The notes below the pieces were generated by a model. The model was given only the letters and a program-made list of their open reading frames with translations. It was not told the origin of the DNA and searched no databases. From assembly GCA_947650365.1 (NCBI GenBank), contig OX393549.1, forward strand, positions 87,071,900-87,135,899: a DNA stretch of 64,000 nucleotides. The letters are read 5' to 3'. Made by a program: the position numbers and the translations under genes. This DNA is from Chamaelirium japonicum (taxonomy: Eukaryota; Streptophyta; Magnoliopsida; Liliales; Melanthiaceae). This document shows, piece by piece, positions 24,678 to 35,484 of this stretch. Position 1 is the first letter of the stretch, and each line of letters starts with the position of its first letter.

Positions 24678-27600
24678 TGTAATGATCGGCATTCCAGGGT
24701 ATTTTCGCCCAGAACAACCCAGTTATTATAATATTATTTTAATATATTTGGTCGTGATGATGTTTGGTTGTGCTCGAGCGGGACCAGGCAGTGGGTCCCG
24801 AGTATGGGTCGCGAGGCTACATTGGAGGTGTAGTCACACGAGCTCGTGAGCATGTATGATATTTTTAATAATATAATAATAAAATAATATGTGGCTAGTC
24901 TGTCGGAACCGTCAAGGTTCGCGCACCGGCTCGTCTCGGCGCGACCCGAGTCGAGGGCTAGTCGGGCTCGGCACGAGTCGGGCTCGACCAGCTTTAGAAA
25001 AAAAAAAGACAAAACAAAACAAAACAAAGCAAAACAAAAAAACAAAAAAAAAATTAAACCCAAACCCACCCAAACCCAAACCCGAACCCAAACCCAGCCC
25101 AACCCTTCCCCTTTTTTCTCTCTCTCTCTTTCTCTCTCAAACCCTCACCCTCACCCATACCCGAACCTGACCCCAACCCAGCCACCCATTTCCTCTCTCT
25201 CTTCCTCTCTTCTCTCTTCTCTCTGATCTCTCTCTCTCATCAGACCCCCTTCTCCCTCTTCCCGAGCCCGTGATTCCCGCCGACCTCTAGCTGCCCTCTC
25301 ATCCTGAGGCATGGAATCCGGCCCGGATTCTCGCCGAGCAGCCGGCCGCCACCCTGAATCTCGCCGGCCGCCGCCCCCTTTCCACTTTTTAAAACCTGGA
25401 CCCGACCCCTTATGCCCCTCCAATCTCCCCCTCTCCCCCATTAAGATCTGCCCCTCTCTCCCCCTCTTTGTGGTGTGCTATGCGCGTGGCCGGAGGAGAG
25501 CCGCGCCGGCACCGGAGAAGGCCGACCGGCCGAAGCTTGGAGGAGAGGAGCCTACGGTCAAACCCGAGGACCCCGATCAAGTCAGCGACCCCCCTCATTC
25601 CTCTTTCGTTCTGTGGAGACCAGCCGACCCCCTCCTGTCAGTTTGCCTTCGACGCGGCCATGGCCATCGGCCATTGGGCTGGTGGTTGTGCAGCCGGTGA
25701 GGCTCGACCCAGCCAGGCCAAGCTCCCACCGGCCACCCTACCATCACCCGACCAGCATGGACCAGACCCCCTGTTATCCTCTTGCTCCCGCTACAACGCT
25801 CGTCGGCGGCTTTGCTACCGGTAGTCAGACACCGGGTCTGTATCTCGCTGGCCGTCTTCTTTTCCTTGTGATCCGACCGACCACCCCAGCCTTGGCTGAC
25901 CCCTCTGAGTGCGATTAATCGCAACATCACACCGCCCCTTTTCCTTGTAGTATTGTCATCAGCCCTTTACCGTTGAGTAAATTGTAGCAGACACGACAAT
26001 GGATTAGTTAGGCAACCGTTGACCCTCATTGTGCTTAATTGGACCAAAACCCCCTTTGGCTATGGTTGATCGTAACCGAGGACCCCTTCGGTGTTGATTC
26101 CATTTCCAACCTTACAGTCGTCATGCCAGTTGAAACTGTTCCCCCATTCGTGTTGATTAGGGATGCAGTCGACCTAGAGCCTACAGTAGGGCAACCCTTG
26201 ATCCGGCATAGCCTAGCGCACATCACCAAACCTACACGAGTCGGGCAGATCTGTTGACTCGGGACATGCAGATCTCGATAATGGTAATGCCGCTAACACA
26301 TGCTAGTCTCCTCCTGTGCTATTATGCTTTCGACCGTTTTCGGCACTAGAATAATGTTTGTCATTAATGCCCATAATGTAAACCTCAGACATCGTGGTGC
26401 GTACCAATGGGTCGGTGCCCGATGGAGCCTAGGACATCGATTAACCAACCCTGGATTTTGACTGGGCATGACATAATTCTTTTACCAATCCGAGCACAAA
26501 TGTCGTTGTGCAAACATGACCATATCCACACCCTAGTCCGAGGTCACTTCTGGCAAAGGATGAATCGACCCCGACCGTGAACAATCTTACAAATCCCACC
26601 ACCACCTACTTCTTGACCTACACCGTATTGCTGGGCCACGGTGTCATCTAGCCATCGAATCGATCGCATCAACCTTTGTACCTATAGCTCGATGGTAATA
26701 GCCTCTATGATCCGTATGTTAACCCTGCCGATTCCGGGGTCCAACTGGATGAGGCAAATTATTTAATATCAAACCAAGTTTAGATTGGTAAGATTTTTAT
26801 AATTATCGGTTTACTATTTTTCGTAAATACTCGTTGCCCAAGGGCATCTTGGATGATTGGCGAATCGAACCCGACTTGACCTTTCTCCCCTATAGAGATC
26901 GATCTATTAACTTTAGATTTTAATGCATACTCGTAGGGTTAGCCTGACAGTTCCTAACCGTGATGGTTCAATCGGAGCAGGAACCAGCGACAACTAGCAG
27001 GAGTCGGCGTACATCGATCAGGTGACATCTACTACCTTTGCTTGGTCTTTAATAGTGGGAAATAAGAATGACTAAGGGTAGATATCCATAACGCTGCATG
27101 CGGGTCCCGCCGGACATCGCCGCATGTGGTCGAGTGGACCCTGCCTTATATGCGGAGTCGCGAGTCCGGTGATGCATGCTTAAAAATATTAATAATTAAA
27201 TAATAATCATTCTGCTGATTGTTTGGACACCGTAAGTAGGAATACCCTTAAGTTTTGAAAATTAATAATTAAATAATAATTATCGTGTCCCACCCTCCTA
27301 AGTGGAGTATGGAGACCCGGGCACACGGAATACGGGCGAGAGTAATTTAGGTTTAATGTGATGCATGGGTTGTGAGCGTGGTGCGAATCCCGGGGTAAAA
27401 CGTCGAAGTTATTTTATTATTATAACTGTGTGATTTTCTATCCTGTGGAGAGATTCGGATCCCGTGAGTGCAAGGACCGTGAACCATCCTGCGCATACAG
27501 CCGAAGATCAGTATGCTAGGGGGTCATGGGCAAGGTTGTGGTAAACCCGATAGGAGTAACCTTCTAGTAGGAATTGGCCTAACAACCCTGTCCCGGGATA

Positions 27601-28758
27601 GTTGAAGCCCCCAAAGTAACGCAAGTGGAGCGGTAGAGCTCCACCGTGAAAGACGGAAAGTTTCTTAGGACCATATGGATGATTTGTGCACGGTGGATGC
27701 ACGGCAAGAGAGTTGGCCCTCTACCTCGAAATAAAAGGCCCTATCGTAATGCCCGACCGGGGGCAGGATGAAAAAAATATCCGGGGATCACTTTAGGATA
27801 GATGACTTATATTTTAATCTTATTTGATTCATAATTAAGTATGGTAGAATATCGAATGGACTATGTGGTAGATAACCTAGTGACAGTAGGAATTGCATGT
27901 GAACATAGACTACTGGTAGGCTTAGGCTAATTTTCTGTGAACCTTACTAATACCTAGATTGCTAACGTAATTCAATTTAATATGTCGTCTCATATTATTA
28001 AAGACTATAGGATGTCACTAGCCATTAATTTGGCTAATCTCTCAATTTCCCATTGGGGGCTACTCTTTTCCACGAGTAGACTCTCCTGCAAGTCCGGAGG
28101 TTCAGGAGTAGCAGTAGGAGGCCAGAGGCAGTTTTAGGGTTACAGTCGTATTTTATTTTGATATGTAGTTTCGTGGCAATGTAATTAGTGGATTTTGTAT
28201 AAGAATTATTTGGGTTAAGTTTAGTGTTTTTGTTATTTGTTAGTGGCAATGATACAGCTGAATTCTTGTGGGTAGGCCTCTCCTCAAGGCCACAAGCCTA
28301 GGATAGCTCATAATGAAATTATAAGTATCTAAAAGGCCTAACTGACTAGCCCTGTAGATAGGACCTCTAGACCAGTATACTGAGTGCCAGGGAGTGGGTG
28401 AGACTCTTAGCTCGCCGTTAGTGGCTCGAGTCCCGTGCTCCCTTAAAGGGATTCCTGTCAGTAGGTGGTGGCGCCGACAGGCCACACATGCTAAGAGGAT
28501 AACCCGGTTGAAGATCGAGCATGATCATCTCTCTATCAACAAAATTTGATTTCTCTACTTTCTTTTAAATAAAAATATTTTTTAAAAAATTAAGTTTTAA
28601 AATATTCCTTGTTTCTCCCTACTCCTTCTCATTCATGAGAGAGCCGCATTCCTGTGAGAAACCCTAATTGGCATAGATAGCTGTCTAAACTCTAATCCCT
28701 TGGTTTTTTTTCTCACCACACACCCTAGGGATCGGTTCCAGATTTCTGGGGCGTGACA
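24678..28758 (+). repeat. 3' LTR of LARD-like element
   Basis: Full-length match to 17315-21361, ending GCGTGACA, followed by GTTAT. Carries small indels relative to the 5' copy, for example around 25000 and 25130. Confidence 0.9.
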
Positions 28759-28763
28759 GTTAT

Positions 28764-29410
28764 AGAGAGTCTCATATACGCTATGCATTGTACGAGATCT
28801 GATATAGCATATGCAGTGAATAAATTAAGTAGATTCACTAGCAACCCAAGCACAAAGCATTGAAAAGCTATTGGTAGAATTCTAGGTTACCTTAAGAGAA
28901 ACATAGGAATAATTTTTTATTATTAAGATTTTTCAGCCATATTGGAAGGACATACCGATACAGGCTGGATATCGAGTATAGTGGATAACAAGTCCACCAC
29001 TGGATAAGCATTTATCTTAGGAGATGCAAATGTATCTTGAAAATCTAAGAAAAAGACTAGTACATCGCACTCTATGATAGAATCTGAATTTATTGCTTTT
29101 GTAATTACTGACAAAGAAGCTGGGTGATTTAGGAATCTTCTAATAGAATTTTCTTTATGTCTAAGAATTTATCGATTGTATTTATATACTGTGATAATAA
29201 AGCTACTTTGGTAAGAACTTACAATGAAATATATAATAAAAAGTCTAGACATATAGTCTAAGATATGATTATGTGAGATATTTGATTCGAGAATGAATCA
29301 TTATAGTAACATATATGAAACCAAGTAAAAACTTGGCTGATCCTTTCACCAAGCCTCTTAAAAGAAAGTTGGTAAGGTCAACATCTAGAAGAATGTGGTT
29401 GAAATTTCTT
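28764..29410 (+). pseudogene. copia gag-pol, part 2 (RNase H)
   Basis: Directly continues the interrupted copia frame: SLIYAMHCTRSDIAYAVNKL, GYLKRN, then ESEFIAFVITDKEAG near 29080 and DPFTKPLKRK (in a shifted frame) near 29340 are the hallmarks of the copia RNase H and polyprotein end. Several stops (for example after NPSTKH and after KEAG) and frame changes show it is dead. No RNA copy can be full length because of the insertion. Confidence 0.85.
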
Positions 29411-30095
29411 TAATAAAGATCCAACGATGATGAAAATCAACATAACTCTAGTAAACCACTAGATCTTGGGTTCAAATGGTAAATACAAATCACTAATAAA
29501 TGAATAGTTATCAATATTAATTTAATTTGAGAACCCCATCTAGATCGAATGAATAGTGTTGGTTGTTACAAATTTTGTAGGATAAGTTTTAAAATTCTTA
29601 ATGAGGTTTAGTCTTAAATATATATAAGTATTTATAAATATAACATAAACAATGAAAGAACTTCACCTATATGAATATAGAGGTGGTGCCGCCTCTTATG
29701 GAAGTTTGAAATTCTCTCAAAGAGCATTCATGAAAACCAAGATAAGCACAGGGTCATTTAACGGTGCTAAGCGAGATGTGTAAATATGAATCGTTGACAT
29801 GATCGTAATTATGTATATATTGTCTCCGGTACTATCACATATGGATAGTTGATTCAAAGCTACGACTACAAGAATTCCGATAGAACTTTGAGATACGTAC
29901 ACTAAGGATAGGTTCAAATCAAGAGATACTTATCTTTATGCATAATTATATTCTAGCAGAGAATCTCGTTTTAAGAACTATGAATGTTTGATCCCGAGAA
30001 GGATACATAGGCAACCACTTTGTGGTGCAGCCTATGTTTTTAAAAATAAAATTTTATTTATTTTCTTTCTATATATTTTAAAGACAGTGGGGGAA
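29411..30095. other. copia 3' untranslated region and polypurine tract
   Basis: AT-rich, no gene. AAGACAGTGGGGGA at 30081-30094 just before the 3' LTR is a typical copia polypurine tract. Confidence 0.7.
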
Positions 30096-30907
30096 TATTA
30101 GAGATTTTCAAAGTTATTTAATATTTAACTATTTTAGTTGGGATTCTTTTAACAAAGTTGTTGAGACTTCTTAGTTAGTGAGTGACTAATAAGAAAGGAG
30201 ATCACGGGTTCAAATTGGATGATATGTTAATTTTGAACAAATAATAAAACTTGTGCCTACACGGTAAGATATTGTGCAATGGGCAATTGGGCGATACGAT
30301 GCGTGTGCGATTGGGCATTTAGACATGCACTTTGCCCCTCGGATCCGAGTCGAGTTGGAATGACAGTTATAACCTGGAAGTTTGGGTGGTTAGATCCAAA
30401 GGGTTCCATGGGTATCGGTTAGGACCAAAAGGTGCCATAAATACCTTATCGGTTTGACAATTATGAACCGTCTGCCTCAGTGGATGCGATAATCTGAACG
30501 AGCAGGGCAACCGCCTGGGCGGTTTCAATCATCCACCTGGGCGGATTGGCATCCATTGGCCTACGAACCATTGCTTCTATTGGATATCAAGGTGTGCTTT
30601 GAGCCCTATATAATCAGGCTCGCTTCAGCCCTATTTGCATGGTACTCCGAATCCTATTCAAATTTCCTCTTTTATTTTTTATTCTCTACCAGATAAACCG
30701 TGTCACAGCTTCTTGATAGTGAGTTCTTCACCATTACTGGGTGCAGTCTCACAATGGCTGACGTATCATGGGAGTGATTCGGGAGAGACCTGACAACAAT
30801 AAATGGGCGTGAATAACGCTTTAAGAAAAACGGATTATATATGCTTCAGTTTTTTATTAATATTAATTTATCTGTCTCCATGATCCCGATCCACAAGTTG
30901 TCCAACA
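30096..30907 (+). repeat. copia 3' LTR
   Basis: 812 bases, homologous to 13265-13990. TATA box CTATATAAT at 30606-30614. Confidence 0.85.
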
Positions 30908-30912
30908 TAGTT

Positions 30913-31323
30913 TACCCAGAAAACAAAGGTGACATGCTTGCGAGTTCAACCCTTTCGTTAGGATACAAAGAAGACAAACCCTACAGGCTCATGCATTCTG
31001 ATCCATCTTCTCATTAAGTTACAGAACACAAAGGTTAAGCTTCTCTAATGAAGCCTGGCATTGCACCATCGATCGCGAAGGAGACAGAACACATGAAGAC
31101 AATATGCTCTTTGTATTGATTATCGTACAATTTGTATGGAATATTTTATAGCTAATCTTAATCCGCAAGATGATTAGTTTTTTCAATCTCTATTAATTAA
31201 CTTTTCTAGTGGGAAAATTAATAGATAGGATCTTTTTTTTTTTTATTTCATTGATAGTCAACCGTAGGGACAGATTGAAACTCTTTTTCATATTTCTAGT
31301 CCAAAATCTAATTGGATTTATTT
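30913..31323. other. unassigned intergenic DNA
   Basis: AT-rich, no ORF or repeat recognised. Distal upstream region of the gene at 31988. Confidence 0.5.
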
Positions 31324-31860
31324 AAGGTAAATTACAAGGACCTTTCCTGAGGTTTACCTACATTACACGAACCTTCCATGCGGTTTGAATATTTACATTG
31401 TACAGTCTGTACTCCCTTGTCAAAGTTGTCCCCCAACTCTGCTAATGGAGCAGGCAAAAATACGACAATACCCTCATATGAAAAGAGCGATCAGTGCTCC
31501 GACACCTCCTCCTCCTCCTCCTCCTCCACTGGCACCTCCTCCTCTCCCACCTTCTCCACTGACACCTCCTCCCCCTTCTTTGGTACCTCCTCGTCCACTG
31601 GTACAAGAGTAATTTAGGAGGAGAACGAGGAGGAGGAGGTGACGATGACGGTGACGATGGAGGAGGAATCTAAGGGCTTTATCGGGTTTTAAAAAAATAT
31701 AATTGGTTGACATCAGCACCATCCGTTGGAGCAACTAACCACGGGGGGCATCGGTTACCGACAATCTACGCAGAGGGGAGTCCAGTGTAAATACCGAAAC
31801 TGAAGGGGTGGTCCGTGTAATTTAGGTAAACATGAGAGAAGGTCCTTATAATTTACCCTT
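31324..31860. mobile_element. foldback MITE upstream of DUF26 gene
   Basis: The left arm AAGGTAAATTACAAGGACC pairs with the right arm (complement AAGGGTAAATTATAAGGACC), and pairing extends about 60 bases; inside, CTCCTC (31504-31560) faces GAGGAG (31617-31670). Flanks GATTTATTT (31315-31323) and GATTTAATG (31861-31869) match at 7 of 9, suggesting an old Mutator-type 9-base duplication. The ORFs in it come from the CTCCTC tract. Confidence 0.7.
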
Positions 31861-31926
31861 GATTTAATGGCATCATGAACAAATACTATTACTACTTAAT
31901 TACACTAGGATACATACCAATGGTCC

Positions 31927-31935
31927 CTATTTATA
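31927..31935 (+). promoter_or_regulatory. TATA box of DUF26 gene 1
   Basis: CTATTTATA, 53 bases before the ATG at 31988 and 67 bases after the MITE end. An ATG at 31942 is probably upstream of the transcript start. Confidence 0.6.
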
Positions 31936-31987
31936 CCTCACCATGGGTAGAAGCTGGCCAAGCAAGAAGCAACGAGGGTGAGGGGAG

Positions 31988-32365
31988 ATGGGTTCTCACC
32001 AGCTGAAGCTCGTCCTTCTGATGGTGGCGCCACTGGTACTATCGGGAGCGGTCCACTGCTCCCCTGCCTGCAGCCCTACAAAGTACGCCAAAAATCTCGA
32101 GCCTGCGGTTTCATCTCTTCTGCTGGATTTGGTGGGCAACACAGTATATGAAAAGAGCTATACTTACTACAATCAATGTCCGGCGGCCGACCCCGTCGTA
32201 TGGGGGTATGCCGCCTGCAACCCAAGCATGGACGAGAGAGACTGCTTCAAGTGCCTGAACGGAGCTCGTCGGGAGATTATGAGCGATTGTCAAGATCCCA
32301 TGGGGGCGTACGATGTCATCCCCAATTGCATTATTCAGTTCCAGTTTCATCCTTTCAACAGATGA
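31988..32365 (+). CDS. DUF26/Gnk2-domain cysteine-rich secreted protein (ginkbilobin-like)
   Basis: A 125-residue single-exon protein. Residues 1-22 are a hydrophobic signal peptide (LKLVLLMVAPLVLSG), so it should enter the secretory pathway and the apoplast. The rest is one Gnk2/DUF26 domain with the family signature C77-X8-C86-X2-C89 and further cysteines at 24, 28, 64, 101 and 114, all in family positions. Ginkbilobin-2 is a secreted antifungal, mannose-binding seed protein of similar size; larger relatives form CRK receptor kinases and CRRSPs. Compared with the Gnk2 mannose-binding residues as I recall them (N11, R93, E104), the matching positions appear to be Ser29, Tyr108 and Gln119, so sugar binding may be lost. 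A TATA box precedes it, the frame is intact, and a second homologue lies 11.4 kb downstream on the same strand. Secretion and family are well supported; antifungal function is inference. Confidence 0.87.
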   Translation: MGSHQLKLVLLMVAPLVLSGAVHCSPACSPTKYAKNLEPAVSSLLLDLVGNTVYEKSYTYYNQCPAADPVVWGYAACNPSMDERDCFKCLNGARREIMSDCQDPMGAYDVIPNCIIQFQFHPFNR

Positions 32366-32380
32366 AAGATCAGTTAATTA

Positions 32381-32550
32381 GTACTCCAGTATCGAGTATT
32401 CGCATCGATCAAGAACATCCTAATGTGGCACCGGATCGCAGCTCGATCGTCCCATGAAAATGGACCTACCCCTACCAGGTATCAGACTGACTGTAATCCG
32501 GTGCCACGTCAGGATGTTCCTGATCGATGTGCATACTCGGAGTGCTATCC
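32381..32550. repeat. inverted repeat in the 3' region of DUF26 gene 1
   Basis: Arms 32381-32436 and 32496-32550 are complementary over about 55 bases with a few mismatches (GTGGCACCGGAT against ATCCGGTGCCAC), separated by a 59-base loop. The left arm begins 15 bases after the stop codon, so it probably forms a hairpin in the mRNA. It could be a small MITE remnant or a source of small RNA. Confidence 0.8.
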
Positions 32551-32811
32551 TACCGTCCATGTATGAATAAAACAGTTGCCATGAAATAATTAGCAGCTAT
32601 AATGTGGTGTAACCATCTCTCTTTTCGTTCTTTTTCTTTTTCTTTTGATATCGGTGGGTGTCCAGAAATTTTTTTTTTTTTTTTTTTTGGGTAAAATCAG
32701 AAGGAGGTCATGCTTCATGACCTGCAAAGCCAGTGTGCCGCCGGATCCTAGGGACCCACCACGTGCACCTTCCATACGACAAACGCTTCCCTCGCTTCTA
32801 AGAGCATCTCC
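32551..32811. other. intergenic DNA with T-tract
   Basis: AATAAA near 32566 could serve as the poly(A) signal of the upstream gene. A homopolymer T run lies at about 32669-32688. Otherwise nothing recognised. Confidence 0.45.
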
Positions 32812-33249
32812 AACCGCCTCCGAAGAGAGCTATGAAGGAGGACATGGCTCTCCGAGCTGACTGATGGGTCTCCAACCATCTCCGTTCGTTGCTTTGAAGG
32901 TTGACATGGAGCCTCCGAACGTCTCCACATACAACAGGGGTCTTTGGAGCCTCCGAACGAATTAATTTTTTTTTTTATAAAAAACCCCTCATTTTTTAAA
33001 AATAATTTTTTTATATCCAACAATGCATGCACCGTCCAACGATTACTTTTTACCCGTTTGATGTAAATTTGGAGGGTTTAGATAAGTTACAAATATGGAG
33101 GGGTTTGGTGTAAAATGGCTAGGATATATTGGTTCAGAGGTCGTTGGAGGGGACCTTTTCTCAACAGGATATTTTGATGAGGTGGCTGCCAAAATGGGAC
33201 CCAAGGTGCTTAGGAGATCCTCCTAGTTCGGAGGCCGTTGGAGATGCTC
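32812..33249. mobile_element. PIF/Harbinger-type MITE
   Basis: 438 bases with inverted ends GAGCATCTCCAACCGCCTCC and (complement of right end) GAGCATCTCCAACGGCCTCC, flanked by TAA on both sides (32809-32811, 33250-33252). The 3-base TAA/TTA target and GAGCATCTCCAAC ends are typical of this superfamily. Non-coding. Confidence 0.8.
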
Positions 33250-33252
33250 TAA

Positions 33253-34450
33253 GCGGGCTCCGAGCGGAGCTCTGAAGCAGGACGTGGCCTCCGATCTTTC
33301 AGCGACCGCTCCAACCGGCTCGGACGAGAACTCTGAAGACCTATGTGGCATGCCACATAGGCCATGTGTGCTCGGTACCTCCAAACGGCTCCACATACAA
33401 CAGAGGTCCTTCGGAGCTAGCCTCCAAACGAATTAAATAATATATTTTTTTACAAAAAAACCCCTCAATTTTTTATAAATAATTTTTTATATATACAATA
33501 ATGCATACAAAAAATTCTAAAAAATACCATTTTTAAAAAAAAATCTACAAACGCCCCTTTTTACACACCATTCTTCACTCTCCCACTATTCTTGCAGATA
33601 AAATGAAGTTAGGAGGGGTTTGGTGTAAAATTTGACGGTTTGTATAAATTATAACTGTAGGAGGTGTTTGGTGCAAAAGTGGCTCGGATATCCAGTTCGG
33701 AGGCCGTTGGAGGTAGGGGTGTTCATCGGTTCAGGTTGACCCGCCAAACCGAACCGAACCGGTCTATTTGGTTCGGTTTGGATTGGGTATTTTTGGCCGT
33801 TCGGTTTGGTTCGGTTCCAAAAAAAAAAAAACCCGCTATGGTCGGTTCGGTTCTGGGTTGTGAGTTTTTTAACCCGAACCATTGGTACTATAACCTCAGT
33901 AGTTACTACTATACAGTGTACAATCTCACTAATATTGTACATTACATGGTGGTGACCCCAATTACTATCATTTGGTGCATTCAAAACTTTCAAGTGTTCA
34001 ATGATGTGATGAAATTGAAAAGTGAAGGGTGTTACCCACATAATTACTAGTACCCCCAAATCCCAACTTATGAAATATCTCAAAGTGGAAAATTAAGGGT
34101 GATACTAGTAATTCTATAGGGGCAAATACAACACTCAAAGTTAAAGGCTTAAAAATAAAATCTGAATCAACTCAGTGGCTCAACCATTCACGCCTCACGG
34201 TATGATGACGAGCGATTTGAAAGACCCGCAGAACCGAACCGAACCAAACCGAACTTTTCCGGGTTGGTTTGGTTCGGTTTTTACCAAGGAATGGTTTGGT
34301 TCGGTTCCATTTTATAGAGAACCGATTAACTACGGTTCGGTTCCAAATTTATCAAAAAACCGAACCAATCCGAACCATGAACACCCCTAGTTGGAGGTGA
34401 ACCTCTCAACTAGGATATTTTCAATGAGGTGGCAGCAAAAAATGGGCCCT
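33253..34450. mobile_element. second, degraded copy of the Harbinger-type family, split by a hAT element
   Basis: Shares with 32812-33249 the blocks CCTCCAAACGAATTAA, AAAACCCCTCA, TTTGGTGCAAAA, TTCGGAGGCCGTTGGAGG and AGGATATTTT...GATGAGGTGGC in the same order, with the hAT element 33714-34389 in between. Outer ends are not clear. Confidence 0.6.
33714..34389. mobile_element. hAT-type non-autonomous element, 676 bases
   Basis: Ends TAGGGGTGTTCATCGG and ATGAACACCCCTA are inverted repeats, and the 8-base target duplication GTTGGAGG is perfect (33706-33713, 34390-34397). The interior is full of CCGAACC/GGTTCGG motifs that fold back. No transposase. Confidence 0.88.
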
Positions 34451-34452
34451 AC

Positions 34453-35328
34453 CGTCTTCAAGTTGCCGGCTAGTGGCTACCCTGTGTGTGCCGTTACACC
34501 CAGCACATGTTTGAAGTTGCCGGCCACCCTGTGTTGCCAGTACAGCCAGCACACGGTGAGGTGACATGCAGGGATTAGCGAAGAGGTGTGGGGCCCACAA
34601 TATAATAAAGTAGGATGATTTTGTATCACAGTAGGGTGATTCTGTACCACAGCTAATGCCTTGTCGATTATTTTTTTATATATATATATTTTAGATCCCA
34701 CTTCTCTTTCACCAATCCCTACACGTCACCTCATTGTGTGTTGTAGGGCTGTTCACGGGTCGGTTCGATTGGTTTTGAAGATCTATTTATCATTGAACCG
34801 ATTGTGTCGGTTTTGAATTTGACGGAATCGAAACTGAACCGACTTCGATAGATTTACTATTGAACCGATCGATATGAAATCGGTTCGATCGGTTTCATCT
34901 TAAAGATGCGATCATGAACTAATCACATTAAATGAGATTATTTTTTCATCCATGACCTTCCAAATTGTATTCATCATTCAAAGTTATTTCAAAATTATGT
35001 CCATGACAATTAGCACTAGCGAAGATATTAATTGTATATCTCAAATTCTGCACCAAATTATGTTTTTTGTGCATAGTTTGTTGATCATCAGATTGGTCAA
35101 TTATACAAAATGTTTTTCATATTAAACCTCTTCGGTTTTGTTCGATGTGAAATGTTTTTTTTTTACAAAATCAAAACCGAACTTTTACATTTCAAAGCCG
35201 AACACAACATGTACATCTAAAAAACCGACCACTAATCAGTTTTTTGGTTTGGTTTTTCGATCCGATTGGTTTTTTGAACAGCCTTAGTATGCTGGTCTAT
35301 CTACCGGCATACATGGATAGCCAGCAGG
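34453..35328. mobile_element. possible foldback element holding a hAT insertion
   Basis: The left segment TTGCCGGCTAGTGGCTACC...CAGCACATG resembles the complement of the right segment ATGCTGG...GATAGCCAGCAGG (35290-35328). Inside, 34550-34592 and 34695-34743 form a second inverted pair (GGTGAGGTGACATGCAGGGA). Ends are not exact. Confidence 0.4.
34744..35286. mobile_element. hAT-type non-autonomous element, 543 bases
   Basis: Ends TAGGGCTGTTCACGGG and (complement of right end) TAAGGCTGTTCAAAAAACC. Flanks GTGTGTTG and GTATGCTG match at 6 of 8. The interior is rich in GGTTCGAT/AACCGA. No transposase. Confidence 0.65.
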
Positions 35329-35484
35329 TATTGTTCTTATTTGAGAATCCTTTTATTTTCATTATCAATTTTTGGTAACAAATAAGACTGTGAAGAGAGT
35401 GTTGGTTTTGCAAATAAAAGTATTCAGAAACAGTTTCAATAGTCAACAATATTGATTTTAGATAAGTCCGTAAAATTTATAATA

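Larger units (their letters stand above)
17315..28758 (+). mobile_element. LARD-like non-autonomous LTR element, ~4.05 kb LTRs
   Basis: An 11,444-base element: LTRs 17315-21361 (4,047) and 24678-28758 (4,081), internal region 21362-24677 (3,316), GTTAT target duplication. The tRNA-Met primer site and the purine tract are intact but I see no gag or pol motif in any frame of the internal region. Very long LTRs plus a non-coding interior of ~3.3 kb match the description of LARDs (large retrotransposon derivatives) in Triticeae, known to be moved in trans. It sits in the copia reverse transcriptase/RNase H region. About a dozen differences over 300 LTR bases by eye (18601-18900 against the 3' copy). 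Confidence 0.9.
13265..30907 (+). mobile_element. Ty1/copia retrotransposon, decayed, split by LARD-like element
   Basis: LTRs at 13265-13990 and 30096-30907; ends TATTGGA/TATTAGA and TCCAACA. Flanks TAATT (13260-13264) and TAGTT (30908-30912) are a probable 5-base duplication with one change. Without the 11.4 kb insertion and its duplicated target the element is about 6.2 kb. Domains follow copia order (gag, protease, integrase, reverse transcriptase, RNase H), which separates it from gypsy elements. All catalytic parts are damaged. Confidence 0.88.
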
